DNA from: Opitutia bacterium
GTDB lineage: Bacteria > Verrucomicrobiota > Verrucomicrobiia > Opitutales > Opitutaceae
DNA length: 64,000 nucleotides
NCBI GenBank assembly: GCA_947474365.1
Contig: CANJIU010000039.1
Location: 1-64,000 of the forward strand
Direction of reading: 5' to 3'
In this document: positions 35,694 to 44,644 of the stretch, piece after piece
Position numbering within the stretch: position 1 is the first letter of the stretch
How the letters are laid out: each line of letters starts with the position of its first letter
Position numbers and translations under genes: made by a program
The notes under the pieces: model-generated
Seen by the model: the letters and a program-made list of their open reading frames with translations, nothing else
Database searches by the model: none
What the model was told of the DNA's origin: nothing

Positions 35694-37052
35694 TTGAACA
35701 CGAAGCAAAAATCCATCGCGGTCCTCGGCGCCGGCATCACCGGCCTCACGGCCGCGCACCGGTTGGTGCGGCAGGGTCATCGGGTGCGGGTGTTCGACGC
35801 ATCCGACCGGGTCGGAGGTGCAATCCGCACGGAAATTTCCGGCAACTGGCTCATCGAGGCCGGTCCGAACACCGTGCTGGCCGGCGAGCCGGCGCTCACC
35901 GCGCTCATCAACGAACTCGGACTCGCATCCGAGCGGGTGCTGGCCAGCGCGCAGGCAAAGAACCGCTACATCGTGCGACGCGGGGCACCGGTCGCCGCCC
36001 CGCTCACGCCGCCGGCGTTTCTGAGGTCACCGCTGTTTTCACTCGGAGCAAAGCTTCGGCTCGTGACCGAGTTTCTCAAACGCCCGCGGGTGCGGCTCGC
36101 TGACCTGAGCCTTGAGGACTTTATCCGCGACCACTTCGGTCAGGAGATTGTCGACTACGCGCTAAACCCGTTCATCACGGGCGTCTACGCCGGAGACCCG
36201 AAAAAACTGTCGGCGCGGCACGCGTTTCCAACGTTGTGGGAAATGGAGCAGAACTACGGTTCGCTTCTCCGGGGCCAGATCGCAGCGGCCAAGGCGGACG
36301 TCGAACGCCGCGGCGCGGGAATCATTTCTTTCCGCCGGGGCCTGCAGGTTCTGCCCGACGCGCTCGCGGCCCGGTTGCCGGCGGATGTTGTCACGTTACG
36401 CGCCCGCGTCGAAGCCCTCGTCCCGGGAAAATCCTGGAGCGTCGTCTGGCAGGATGGCACGAGCACGCAAACGGAGACGTTTGACGCGGTTTTGGCCGCA
36501 TTGCCCGCGCCGGCGCTCGCTCAGCTCCGCTTCGGCACGCTCGGCGAGCGTCCGTTGGCTTCACTCGAGGGCATCGAGCATCCGCCAGTATCGTCGCTGT
36601 TTCTCGGCTATCGGCGCGAGCAAGTCGCACACCCGCTCGACGGGTTCGGTTTGTTGGTTCCAGCGGTCGAAAAGCGCTCGCTCCTCGGCGTGCTGTTCTC
36701 CTCCACCCTTTTCGAAGGCCGCGCCCCAGCCCAACACGTGGGATTGACGGTGATTGTCGGCGGAACGCGTCAGCCCGAAATCGCGCGACTGCCAACCGAG
36801 GAAATTCTGGCGGTCATCGAGCCGGATCTGAGGCAACTCCTCGGAGTCAGCGGCCCGCCCGTGTTTCAGCGCCACACGTTTTGGCCGCGGGCCATTCCCC
36901 AATACAACCTCGGCCACGAGCGGCACCTCGAGACGATGGCCAACGCGGAGCGCATACACCCGGGCTTCCTGATCAGCGGTCAGGCTCGGGACGGTATCGC
37001 CCTGCCCGCCTGTGTCGCCGCCGGCGAGAAACTCGCAACGCGCGTCGGATAG
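35694..37052 (+). CDS. hemY: protoporphyrinogen/coproporphyrinogen oxidase (HemY type)
   Basis: This 452-residue FAD enzyme oxidises protoporphyrinogen IX (or coproporphyrinogen III) to the porphyrin. It has the dinucleotide-binding motif VLGAGITGLTAAHRL followed by the acidic end of strand two (VFDASDRVGG). The middle holds family patches FITGVYAGDPKKLSARHAF and PVSSLFLGYR, and the C-terminal FAD contact is the GFLISGQARDGIALPACV region. The length is normal for HemY. It begins at TTG 35694; no ATG or GTG occurs at a suitable position, and the Rossmann motif starts eight residues later. It follows hemE by 36 bases, completing three consecutive steps in one operon. No ferrochelatase gene is present in the window. 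Confidence 0.93.
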   Translation: MNTKQKSIAVLGAGITGLTAAHRLVRQGHRVRVFDASDRVGGAIRTEISGNWLIEAGPNTVLAGEPALTALINELGLASERVLASAQAKNRYIVRRGAPVAAPLTPPAFLRSPLFSLGAKLRLVTEFLKRPRVRLADLSLEDFIRDHFGQEIVDYALNPFITGVYAGDPKKLSARHAFPTLWEMEQNYGSLLRGQIAAAKADVERRGAGIISFRRGLQVLPDALAARLPADVVTLRARVEALVPGKSWSVVWQDGTSTQTETFDAVLAALPAPALAQLRFGTLGERPLASLEGIEHPPVSSLFLGYRREQVAHPLDGFGLLVPAVEKRSLLGVLFSSTLFEGRAPAQHVGLTVIVGGTRQPEIARLPTEEILAVIEPDLRQLLGVSGPPVFQRHTFWPRAIPQYNLGHERHLETMANAERIHPGFLISGQARDGIALPACVAAGEKLATRVG

Positions 37053-37135
37053 GAGTAGAAGGTCGGCAAGCAGAAGGCCGAGGTCCGCATCGCCCATGTC
37101 ATCCACCCAAATTTCGCCAAGCGGTTCATCGGCGG

Positions 37136-37162
37136 AACCGCGGGTCAATTTTCGCCGCGGTT
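37136..37162. terminator. 8-bp stem overlapping the 3' end of the opposing sulfatase
   Basis: AACCGCGG (37136-37143) and CCGCGGTT (37155-37162) pair perfectly across 11 bases. The stem lies 84 bases after the hemY stop and runs into the last codons of the convergent sulfatase gene (ends at 37145). It could terminate the hemF-hemE-hemY transcript; no long T-run is seen. Confidence 0.35.
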
Positions 37163-38584
37163 ACCGCCCCGCTTGGGCGGCACGGGCAGCGGCATGAAAT
37201 CACGCTGGAGAATCATCCACTCCTGCAGGGCGGCCTTGAGCTCGCGTTCGGAACTGGCGGCCTCCTGGCGGCCCGCGAGATTGTTGAACTCATGGGGATC
37301 CTTTTCGAGGTCGTAGAGCTCAAACATGGGCCGCGTCGCGGCGAAGTAGAGCCGGTCAAGTTTTGCCTCCAACTTCCCCGCCGCATGCCGCTGCACGAGT
37401 TCCTGCCAAAAGGCATCCCGGGCAAAATCCACCGGCCAATAGGGCAGCTCACCGAGCGCGTTGTAGATCAATTTGTGGGTCTTCGTCACCACGACGCGGC
37501 CAAGATCAAAATCCGCGCTGTTACCCGGCAGGTTGGTACCGTGCGCCCCGCGCTCGGCGAACACGAAATTCCGCCCCGTGAACGGCCCGCCGCGCAGCCG
37601 CTTCACGAAACTTTTCCCGGTCATCTCCGGCGGCACCGGAAGACCGGCGGCTTCAAGGAGCGTGGGCGCAAGATCCTCCCCACTGATCAGTTCCGCCGAG
37701 GTCGAGCCCGGCTTCACCATTCCCGGCCAGCGCACCAGCAGCGGCACGTGGATGCCATACTCGTAGAGCGTGCCCTTGCCACGAAATTGCGAGCAGCCGT
37801 TGTCGCCCATGAAGACGACGAGGGTGTTCGCGGCGAGGCCGCGCTTTTCCAACTCCGCCATCACTTGGCCGAAAAACACATCGAAGTGCGCAATCTCGTC
37901 GTAATAACGGGCGAAGTCCTCGCGCACGAGCTGCGTGTCAGGATAGTGCGCCGGGAGCGTGAGCTTCGCCGGATCGTGTTTCACCGGGCCAAAGGTGTTC
38001 AATGGCCGATGCGGGTCGTTGGAGCAGAGTTGGAGGAAGAACGGCTTCGCGGCGGGCTTGTGGTCGAGGAACTCACGGAACTGCGCGAGCTGAACCTCAC
38101 TCCCGCTGCCGACCTTCACGTAATCGAGGCGATCGGGAAAGGTGATGAGCTTGTGTTGCTCAAAGACCGTCTGCGTTTCCGGCGGCATGCCCGTGATCGC
38201 GCCATCCATGTGATACGTGCGCCCTGCGACGCCGGTGAACCAGCCCGCCGCGCGCAACGCTTCTGGATACGTCTTGATCTCGCGCGGCAGCGGCGCCGAG
38301 AAACGCGACATGGCGATCGCGACCGGTGAGCGACCAGTAAAGATGCTTGCGCGCGACGGCACGCATTGCGGGCAGGTGACGTAGGCGCGATCGAAGCGCA
38401 TGCCCTCAGCCGCGAACCGATCGAGGTTAGGCGTCAGGATGTCCTTGTTCCCGTAACAGCCGACGTGCGGATAGCTATGGTCGTCCGACAGGATGAGCAG
38501 GACGTTTGGTTTCGCATCGGCGGCGGCCAGCTGCGCCAGCGCTGCGAGCAGCAGGGGGGTAAGGGCTAGAACGGAGTATTTCAT
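37145..38584 (-). CDS. type I sulfatase (N-sulfoglucosamine sulfohydrolase/SGSH-like), exported
   Basis: This 479-residue exported sulfatase has a signal peptide to about residue 22 and the metal site PNVLLILSDDHSYPH. The formylglycine signature is CVPSR (74-78) within CVPSRASIFTGR. MGDNGC provides another active-site Asp/Asn pair. The SDDHS form and the short C-terminal subdomain resemble heparan-type N-sulfoglucosamine sulfohydrolases, but substrate preference is not proven. The ATG at 38584 is chosen because it opens the signal peptide; the longer open frame upstream runs through a gene relic. It is the last gene in the same-direction run from 46558, separated from the next sulfatase by 336 bases. 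Confidence 0.9.
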   Translation of the reverse strand: MKYSVLALTPLLLAALAQLAAADAKPNVLLILSDDHSYPHVGCYGNKDILTPNLDRFAAEGMRFDRAYVTCPQCVPSRASIFTGRSPVAIAMSRFSAPLPREIKTYPEALRAAGWFTGVAGRTYHMDGAITGMPPETQTVFEQHKLITFPDRLDYVKVGSGSEVQLAQFREFLDHKPAAKPFFLQLCSNDPHRPLNTFGPVKHDPAKLTLPAHYPDTQLVREDFARYYDEIAHFDVFFGQVMAELEKRGLAANTLVVFMGDNGCSQFRGKGTLYEYGIHVPLLVRWPGMVKPGSTSAELISGEDLAPTLLEAAGLPVPPEMTGKSFVKRLRGGPFTGRNFVFAERGAHGTNLPGNSADFDLGRVVVTKTHKLIYNALGELPYWPVDFARDAFWQELVQRHAAGKLEAKLDRLYFAATRPMFELYDLEKDPHEFNNLAGRQEAASSERELKAALQEWMILQRDFMPLPVPPKRGGNRGEN

Positions 38585-38920
38585 GAATGGGTGCTTATTT
38601 GCAGGCTCCCTCGTCTCGGAACCGATCGAATATCGTGTCTTTACCCCGGGGTTGGCACGACCGAAAGTGCCCGTCGGCGCCGAACGTGGGGCGGACGCAA
38701 TTGCGACACCGTTTACGGCACGACGTAGAGTTCCACGAGCGCCGTGCCCGACGTCGCTCCAACCCCGCTGCCCCCCACCGTATATGATCCCGGAGGCAAC
38801 GTGGTCACGATCGCGACGTCGCGGATAAGCGTTTTGGAAAGGTACATGGAATAGCAAATTTTGAGTCGAACGATCATCGGAACGAATGCGGCAGAATCTC
38901 TGCCCTGACTTTGGATTGGC
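38585..38920. other. gap between sulfatase genes, holding a surface-protein relic
   Basis: This 336-base gap interrupts a run of minus-strand genes. Its middle (38713 to about 38850) encodes a C-terminal relic described separately. The remainder has no gene that I can support. The gap may carry a separate promoter for the sulfatase starting at 38584. Confidence 0.5.
38713..38847 (-). pseudogene. C-terminal relic of a Verrucomicrobia-type surface/calx-beta-like protein
   Basis: The minus strand encodes a short peptide ending at TAA (38713-38715). It includes IRDVAIVTTLPPGSYTVGG and then GVGATSGTALVELYVVP. The pattern TLPPGxYTxxVxGVxxTTGxALVEVY is a recurrent C-terminal module of large exported proteins in Opitutales and related Verrucomicrobia. 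Here only about 45 codons survive, with no signal peptide or upstream domains, so it is most likely a truncated remnant left by a deletion. The longer frame that overlaps it in another phase is not coding. Confidence 0.55.
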
Positions 38921-40381
38921 TTACTTCGGCTCGCGCCAGGCCTCCTGCATATAGGCGGTGAGTTCCCTGACGATTTGCGGGTTCTCGTTCGCGACGTTGG
39001 TGGATTCGGTGGGGTCGCGGTCCAGGTTGAACAACTCCACGAGAAGCGATTTGCCGTCAGCCGATTTCTTCTTCTTGGCGGTGGGCTGGGCGGAGGCGTC
39101 CGCGGAAGCGGTGTTGCGATGGAGCAGTTTCCACGGCCACTGGAGCAAGGAGCGTTTTCCACCCTGTTCGCTGAAGTGCCAATAGAGATAAGGATGCTGC
39201 TTCTGCCGCGGGTTGTTCCCGAGTAGCGTCGGCAGGAACGAAATGCCGTCGCACTCCGCCGTCACCTTGACGCCCGCGAGGTCCGCGGCGGTGGGCAGAA
39301 AATCCTGAAACCCGCTGACGTGCTCGCTGACCGTGCCCGGTTTGATCTTGCCGGGCCAGCGCACAATGAACGGTTCGCGCACGCCGCCCTCCGTGAGGTC
39401 GCGCTTCATGCCGGTGAGGCCGTCGTTGCTCTGGAAATACGCGACGTGATGCCCGCCTTCCTGATGCGGGCCGTTGTCGCTAGAGAACATGACGACGGTG
39501 TCCTCATCCAGCCCGAGCGCCTTGAGCGTCGCCAGCACCGCCCCCACTTCGCGGTCCACGAACGTCATGGCGCTGGCAAAGCCCTTCTCCACGTCGGGCC
39601 ACGGGCGCGACGCAAACTCGCCGTAGCTGGGAGACTCCATCCCATGGCCGAGAGGCGAGGTCTCGTCCGCCTCGTTGTTCGCATGCGGAAGATTGAGCGC
39701 ATAATAAAGGAAGAACGGCTTGCCCTTGTCCTTCGCGCGGGCGTCGAGATAGCGCTGTACATCCTCAGCGAGCAATTGGGGCGCCCATTGTTTCCGACCG
39801 TCGCGTGTGGCCACGCCCGTGCCGGGTTTGTTTTCCGAACCAGGGATGATCGTGTTCTCGAGTGGAACCTTGGCTCCGTTGCGGATGAGAAACGCAGGAT
39901 AGCAGTTGTGGGCGTGCGCGGTGTCCACGTAACCGAAGAAATAGTCGAAGCCCTTCTTCTGCGGATCATCCGGCGGCAAGGGCAGGCCGAGACCGTATTT
40001 TCCGATGCACGCCGTCAGATATCCGGCATCCTTGAGCAGCCGCGCCACGGTGAGATCGGTGTCGGGGATCGCCCCGGGTCCATTGGCGCGCACGCGGCTG
40101 TGGCCGGTGTGCAGGCCGGTCATCAGCACGCAACGCGAAGGAGCGCAGACCGTGGAGCCGGCGTAGTGCCGCGTGAATTTCATGCCCTCGCTCGCCAGGC
40201 GGTCCACGTTCGGGGTTTGCAACGTCTTCTGGCCGTAACAGCCGAAATCGCCATAGCCCGCGTCATCGAGAAGAATATAGACGATGTTGGGTTTGACCGG
40301 CGATGGCGCCGGCCCGGCGGCCGCGAAAGCGCCGAGCGGCGTCAGCAGCAGCGTAGTCAAAAGGAAGCGGATGGTTTTCAT
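38921..40381 (-). CDS. arylsulfatase (N-acetylgalactosamine-6-sulfatase-like), exported
   Basis: This 486-residue exported sulfatase has a signal peptide (MKTIRFLLTTLLLTPLGAFA) and metal site PNIVYILLDDAGYGD. The formylglycine signature is CAPSR (79-83), continuing CVLMTGLHTGH. The ANGPG, KYGLG and SSDNGPHQEGGH regions are typical of the arylsulfatase A/GALNS branch. A Lys-rich insertion (PTAKKKKSADGK) lies near residue 440. The ATG at 40381 is chosen at the signal peptide. It follows the next sulfatase by 40 bases in the same direction, so the two are probably co-transcribed. Confidence 0.93.
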   Translation of the reverse strand: MKTIRFLLTTLLLTPLGAFAAAGPAPSPVKPNIVYILLDDAGYGDFGCYGQKTLQTPNVDRLASEGMKFTRHYAGSTVCAPSRCVLMTGLHTGHSRVRANGPGAIPDTDLTVARLLKDAGYLTACIGKYGLGLPLPPDDPQKKGFDYFFGYVDTAHAHNCYPAFLIRNGAKVPLENTIIPGSENKPGTGVATRDGRKQWAPQLLAEDVQRYLDARAKDKGKPFFLYYALNLPHANNEADETSPLGHGMESPSYGEFASRPWPDVEKGFASAMTFVDREVGAVLATLKALGLDEDTVVMFSSDNGPHQEGGHHVAYFQSNDGLTGMKRDLTEGGVREPFIVRWPGKIKPGTVSEHVSGFQDFLPTAADLAGVKVTAECDGISFLPTLLGNNPRQKQHPYLYWHFSEQGGKRSLLQWPWKLLHRNTASADASAQPTAKKKKSADGKSLLVELFNLDRDPTESTNVANENPQIVRELTAYMQEAWREPK

Positions 40382-40421
40382 GGAAAATACTCCGGGCAAC
40401 GTTCGCGGGTTCCCGCGCCGG

Positions 40422-42017
40422 TCACTCGTCCTCTTTCTCTTTCGGCACCGTGCCGGTCCAGTCCTTGCCCGTGCAATCCTTCCACCAGGCCCGCCAGGCG
40501 GCATCCATTTGCCGGACCAACTCCGGTCGCTTTGCCGCCAGATCGCGGGTCTCCGTGCGATCCGCCGCGAGGTCATACAACTCCCAGGACGCCCCCTGGC
40601 GCACGAGCTTCCACTGGCCGTCGTGGATGGCGGAGCCTTTGTTGAACTGAAAAAACAGCGGGCGCGGGCGCGCGATCGTCTGGCCCGCGAAGGCGGGGAG
40701 CAGACTCACCCCGTCCGGAGGAGAAATCTTCGCCGCTTTCGCAACACCGGGATACTTCGCCCCGCTCACGGCGAGGACGGTGGGCATGATGTCAACGAGG
40801 TGAACGGGTTCGCGATTCCAGCCGGGCTGCGGCTTGAGGCCCGCAGGCCAATGGACCACCAGAGGCGTGGCGATCCCGCCCTCGAAGCTGTCCTGCTTCC
40901 ATTTGCGCAAGGGCGTGTTGCCCACCGAAGCCCAGTTTTGCCCGTAGCTCACAAAACTCGCCACGCTGCCCAGCGGGGCGTTGGGATCGACGTTGTCGAC
41001 CTTGGGGTTCTCTGCACACGCCCCGTTATCCGACAGAAACAGGATCAGGGTGTTGTCGAGTTTGCCCTGATCTTCCAGCCGCTGCAGCACCCGCCCGATG
41101 TTTTGGTCCACCCGGTCAACCATCGCGGCATAAATTTCCATCCGCCGCGCTTCCTGCCGGCGTTCCTCCGGCGAAAGGTCGCGCCACTTATTTCCACTCT
41201 TTCGCCCGTACTCCATCGGCGGCAGCTGCGAGGTATTCGGATCCACCAAACCCAGCTTGATCTGACGCTCATAGCGGGCCTGACGTACCGCCTCATAGCC
41301 GCCGTCGTAGACGCCCTTGTATTTGGCGATATCCTCCGGCCAGGCCTGCAACGGCCAGTGCGGGGCCGTATAGGCGAGATAGAGCAGGAATGGTTTCTCG
41401 GTCTTCTGATATTCATTCAGCCAGACCAACGCGCGATCGGTGAAGGCGTCGGTGTCGTAAAACGTGGGAGCCTCCGGGATGAAATCCTTCACTTCCCGTC
41501 CGTCGAGCGACCAGCGGTTCCCGTCGTTCTTTGACGCCGGCGCCGGCTGGCCCGGGGCGGCTTTGCTGCCGGGATTAAAGTGGTTCTCCGCCCCGCCGAT
41601 CATTCCATAGTAGCGGTCGTAGGCGCGCGTCACCGGATTGAAGCGAGCGTGGTGCTTGCCCGACCAGAGCGTGTGGTAACCGGCCGGCCGGAGCACTTCG
41701 CCCAGAGTCGCGGTGTTCGAAAAATCCCGATCGGTGCGTTGGAAGTATACTCCAGTCTGCAGACAGGCGCGCGTGGGGTAGCACTTCGCGGTGTTATACA
41801 TCTGGGCGAACTTCATCCCGTTGGCCGCGAGCCGGTCGATGTTCGGCGTGCGGATCTCTCCGCCGTAACAGCCGATGTCCGAGTAGCCCATGTCATCCAC
41901 GAGGATGATTAGGATGTTGGGCGGAGTGGCCCCGCCTGCGCCGGCCGCAAGGGCGAGACACGCGGTGAGCAGGGACAAGCTGTTTTTGAAGGGCACGGTC
42001 GTACGTTTCGTCCGCAT
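40422..42017 (-). CDS. arylsulfatase, exported
   Basis: This 531-residue type I sulfatase has metal site PNILIILVDDMGYSDIGCYG, formylglycine signature CYPTR (79-83) followed by ACLQTGVYF, SGKHHA, and FLSDNGACAEN. The leader contains LLTAC, which fits a lipobox, so the enzyme may be a lipoprotein rather than soluble. Two starts are possible: ATG 42017 (eight bases after the DUF1080 stop) or TTG 42029 (overlapping that stop as TTGA). ATG is preferred. The gene order DUF1080-sulfatase-sulfatase implies one transcript. Confidence 0.92.
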   Translation of the reverse strand: MRTKRTTVPFKNSLSLLTACLALAAGAGGATPPNILIILVDDMGYSDIGCYGGEIRTPNIDRLAANGMKFAQMYNTAKCYPTRACLQTGVYFQRTDRDFSNTATLGEVLRPAGYHTLWSGKHHARFNPVTRAYDRYYGMIGGAENHFNPGSKAAPGQPAPASKNDGNRWSLDGREVKDFIPEAPTFYDTDAFTDRALVWLNEYQKTEKPFLLYLAYTAPHWPLQAWPEDIAKYKGVYDGGYEAVRQARYERQIKLGLVDPNTSQLPPMEYGRKSGNKWRDLSPEERRQEARRMEIYAAMVDRVDQNIGRVLQRLEDQGKLDNTLILFLSDNGACAENPKVDNVDPNAPLGSVASFVSYGQNWASVGNTPLRKWKQDSFEGGIATPLVVHWPAGLKPQPGWNREPVHLVDIMPTVLAVSGAKYPGVAKAAKISPPDGVSLLPAFAGQTIARPRPLFFQFNKGSAIHDGQWKLVRQGASWELYDLAADRTETRDLAAKRPELVRQMDAAWRAWWKDCTGKDWTGTVPKEKEDE

Positions 42018-42025
42018 TGTTCTGA

Positions 42026-43087
42026 TCAATCGAGTTTCACGACCCAGATATTTCTAAACTGCACCGGGTTTCCGTGGTCCTGCAGAACGATCGGACCCCG
42101 GGCCGTTTCTTTTCCCCCGGCCGTCGGTTTCGGCACGGTCACATCATCGTGAATCAGGATGCCATTCAGCCGGACACTCGTCCGGGCATCCGCGGTCTTG
42201 CTTCCCTCGGCCGAAAAACGGGGCGCCTTGAACTCGATATCATACGTTTGCCAGAGGCCACCTGGGTATCCGGCGTTACGATCCGGTTCACGGAGCTTGT
42301 AAATTGCACCGCATTCGTTGTCGCGCCCGTGGAGCCCGAAGCTGTCGAGGATCTGCGTCTCATACAGCCCAAGATGAATAATGCCACTGTTGGAGCGACC
42401 CTGCCCGGTGGCTTCAGGTTTGTGCGCGAGCTTGAACTCCAGATGCAGGCGGTAGTCGCCAAAGTTGTCCTTCGTCCGCAGGTCCTGCTTGTTCTTTTTT
42501 CCCTCGCGCTGGGACCCGACCGCGAGGGCCCCGGCGCCGGTGATCAACCACTGGATGGCATCGCCAGGAGCCTGCTTGGATTCCCAGGCGTTCAGGTGGG
42601 TGCCGTCAAAGAGAAGCACGGCGCCGGCGGGAGCCTTGGCCCCCAGCGTGGACGAGGGCTGGAAAGGGACTTTCTTGAGGGAAAACGAACCGACTTCGGA
42701 GCCGGCAAAGGTTCCGATCATAACGTCGCCTTTGACCCGCCCTTGCCATTGCCGGGCCACGGGCGCGGGACCGCTCTCCTGCCCGGCGCTCGACTGAGGA
42801 CGATCCAAATTGCCAGCTGGTGCCAAGACCAGTTCACCGGACTGCACTATGCCGTTAAAAACGACGATTGCCGCTTTCCGCGGGTCGGGGTCCGCCCGCA
42901 GGGTAATCTCGTAGCGATTCTTGTAGGCGATCACGGCCGCGTGCACCGGTTGCTCTCGCGCGCCGGACTGCAACGTTCCAGCCCAGTTGCCGGTATACGC
43001 GTCCGGGATCGTGCCGAATTCGGCGGCGGACAAGACCCTCGTGAGAAACAGGCCCAGCAGGAGAGCCCCGGTGCGGATTTGATTCAT
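42026..43087 (-). CDS. DUF1080 (3-keto-disaccharide hydrolase domain) protein with N-terminal extension
   Basis: This 353-residue exported protein has a signal peptide to about residue 22. An N-terminal beta domain (residues about 25-135: YTGNWAGTLQSGAREQPVHA, GDVMIGTFAGSEVGSFSLKK) comes first. The C-terminal DUF1080 concanavalin-like domain starts at GAVLLFDGTHLNAWES and ends PVQFRNIWVVKLD. DUF1080 proteins act on 3-keto-glycosides made by Gfo/Idh/MocA oxidoreductases, and such a gene lies directly upstream (22-base gap). That adjacency supports a two-step periplasmic oxidation and cleavage route. The short-extension homologue at 22965-23585 lacks the first domain. Confidence 0.92.
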   Translation of the reverse strand: MNQIRTGALLLGLFLTRVLSAAEFGTIPDAYTGNWAGTLQSGAREQPVHAAVIAYKNRYEITLRADPDPRKAAIVVFNGIVQSGELVLAPAGNLDRPQSSAGQESGPAPVARQWQGRVKGDVMIGTFAGSEVGSFSLKKVPFQPSSTLGAKAPAGAVLLFDGTHLNAWESKQAPGDAIQWLITGAGALAVGSQREGKKNKQDLRTKDNFGDYRLHLEFKLAHKPEATGQGRSNSGIIHLGLYETQILDSFGLHGRDNECGAIYKLREPDRNAGYPGGLWQTYDIEFKAPRFSAEGSKTADARTSVRLNGILIHDDVTVPKPTAGGKETARGPIVLQDHGNPVQFRNIWVVKLD

Positions 43088-43109
43088 CGGAGTTGGTCAG
43101 GGAGTGAAG

Positions 43110-44549
43110 TCACGCCAACGTGTAGTAGTGAGCCCATTCCGAGCGTGGCTTTGCGCCGGCGAGCAGTTGGTTTGCCTCCTCGTTGCCGACGAAACGCTTC
43201 GTCTTCGGATCGAACTGCAGCTCCACGTTCAAGTATTCCGCAATCATGCCCAGGTTCAGCACCTGGGTCAGTTCGCCGCTCACGCTGAACGGCGAGGTGG
43301 TCGAGGTGTTGCCGAGGCAGGCCTGCACGAAGCTGGTGCCATGGGAGTATTCCGGCTTCGGCGCCTTCACGGTGTTCCACTTTTCCAACATGACCTTTCG
43401 CGGGTAGATTCGCGAGGCATCGCCGTGGTGGCCGCGCAAAATCACGTAGTCGCCTTGTTTCCGGTGCAACAGAGTTCCGGCCTCGCCCAGCGCGGGTAGC
43501 TTGATCGACTTGTCCTCCTGGAGGTCGCCGTATTTTTCGTCGAAAACGGGGTGGCAGTCCGCCCCCGCCTTCCACATCAATTCCACGGCTGGGGCGCCGG
43601 GGCCTCTGGCCGCAAACTGAAACCGAATGTGCGAGGTCTGGGGGAAAATAATCTTGTTGTAGTCATCCAAACGAACCGGCGACACCCTCGTGGGCAGGCC
43701 CAATTTCAAGTAGTGATGGACAAAATCAATGATGTGGCAGCCCCAGTCCCCGAACATGCCGCAGCCGTACTGGTGAAAGGCTCGCCAGCCAAAAGGGTGG
43801 TAGAGAGAGTTGTACGGCCGTACAGCCTTGGGTCCGCACCAGAGGCTCCAGTCAGAAAGTGAAGCCGGCAGCTTTTCCTCGGGCGGATAGGCGGAGATGC
43901 GTTTCTCGGGCTGCATGAACCACAGGGACGGTTCTTTCCATGCGTCGATCTTGTAAACATCGGCCGTCAAACCCGCCGCCACCATTTGCTGGAATTGGGC
44001 GGAGCCGGACGAGGTATGCCCCTGGTTTCCCATCTGGGTCACCACCTTGAACTTCTTTTCCGCCCGCATCAGAATCTCGGCCTCCGCGAACGTGTGCGTC
44101 AGCGGTTTTTCCACGTAAACATGCTTGCCCATCGCCATGGCGTGGATGGCTGCCACGAAGTGGTTATGGTCGGGGATCACGACGCTCACCGCGTCGATAT
44201 CCTTCCCCATCTTGTCCAGCATCACCCGGAAATCCTGAAAGCGGGCCACGTCGGGCCAGGTTTCCAGATTGCCCGCGATTTTTCGCGAACCCTCAAAATC
44301 AACGTCGCAGAAGGCCACGGGCACCGCATGCCCGTCGCTGGTCAGGCTCGGGATCGCCCCGGCGGCCCGCCCCCCGACACCGATGCAACCGAGGTTGATA
44401 CGCCGACTGGGCGGCAGGGCGGGATTCCCGGCCGCGCGGGCCGCCGTGAGGTAGGCCGGAAGCAGGGTGAAGCCAAAGACGGAGGCCGCAGACTTCTTGA
44501 GGAAGTCGCGGCGGGAGGAAGGGCGCGGTTTTTTCATGCGGTGTGGCAT
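43110..44549 (-). CDS. Gfo/Idh/MocA family oxidoreductase, TAT-exported
   Basis: This 479-residue NAD(P)-dependent sugar oxidoreductase has a twin-arginine leader (SSRRDFLKKSAASVFGF), so it is exported folded with bound cofactor. The Rossmann motif is GCIGVGGRAAGAIP, then AFCDVD. The family Lys is in VYVEKPLTH, and the C-terminal substrate domain contains FGDWGCHIIDFVHHY with the typical His. Exported members commonly oxidise the C3 hydroxyl of glycosides and regenerate the cofactor internally. Its neighbour DUF1080 gene supports that. An ATG at 44537 (codon 5) is an equally possible start. Upstream lies a glycosidase-like gene in the same direction. Confidence 0.93.
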   Translation of the reverse strand: MPHRMKKPRPSSRRDFLKKSAASVFGFTLLPAYLTAARAAGNPALPPSRRINLGCIGVGGRAAGAIPSLTSDGHAVPVAFCDVDFEGSRKIAGNLETWPDVARFQDFRVMLDKMGKDIDAVSVVIPDHNHFVAAIHAMAMGKHVYVEKPLTHTFAEAEILMRAEKKFKVVTQMGNQGHTSSGSAQFQQMVAAGLTADVYKIDAWKEPSLWFMQPEKRISAYPPEEKLPASLSDWSLWCGPKAVRPYNSLYHPFGWRAFHQYGCGMFGDWGCHIIDFVHHYLKLGLPTRVSPVRLDDYNKIIFPQTSHIRFQFAARGPGAPAVELMWKAGADCHPVFDEKYGDLQEDKSIKLPALGEAGTLLHRKQGDYVILRGHHGDASRIYPRKVMLEKWNTVKAPKPEYSHGTSFVQACLGNTSTTSPFSVSGELTQVLNLGMIAEYLNVELQFDPKTKRFVGNEEANQLLAGAKPRSEWAHYYTLA

Positions 44550-44644
44550 CGGAGAAGTGTGGTTGGTTCAACGTCGGCCGGGCCGGTCTCGGGCGCCGCA
44601 ACCAGCCGGAGGAGAGGGCCAGGTTTCACAGGGAGTGTTTACTT

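Noticed and set aside
37062..37148. Coding-like plus-strand stretch after hemY (AHVIHPNFAKRF)
   Set aside because: Short, no start codon, and it overlaps the opposing sulfatase end. I could not link it to ferrochelatase or any other family.
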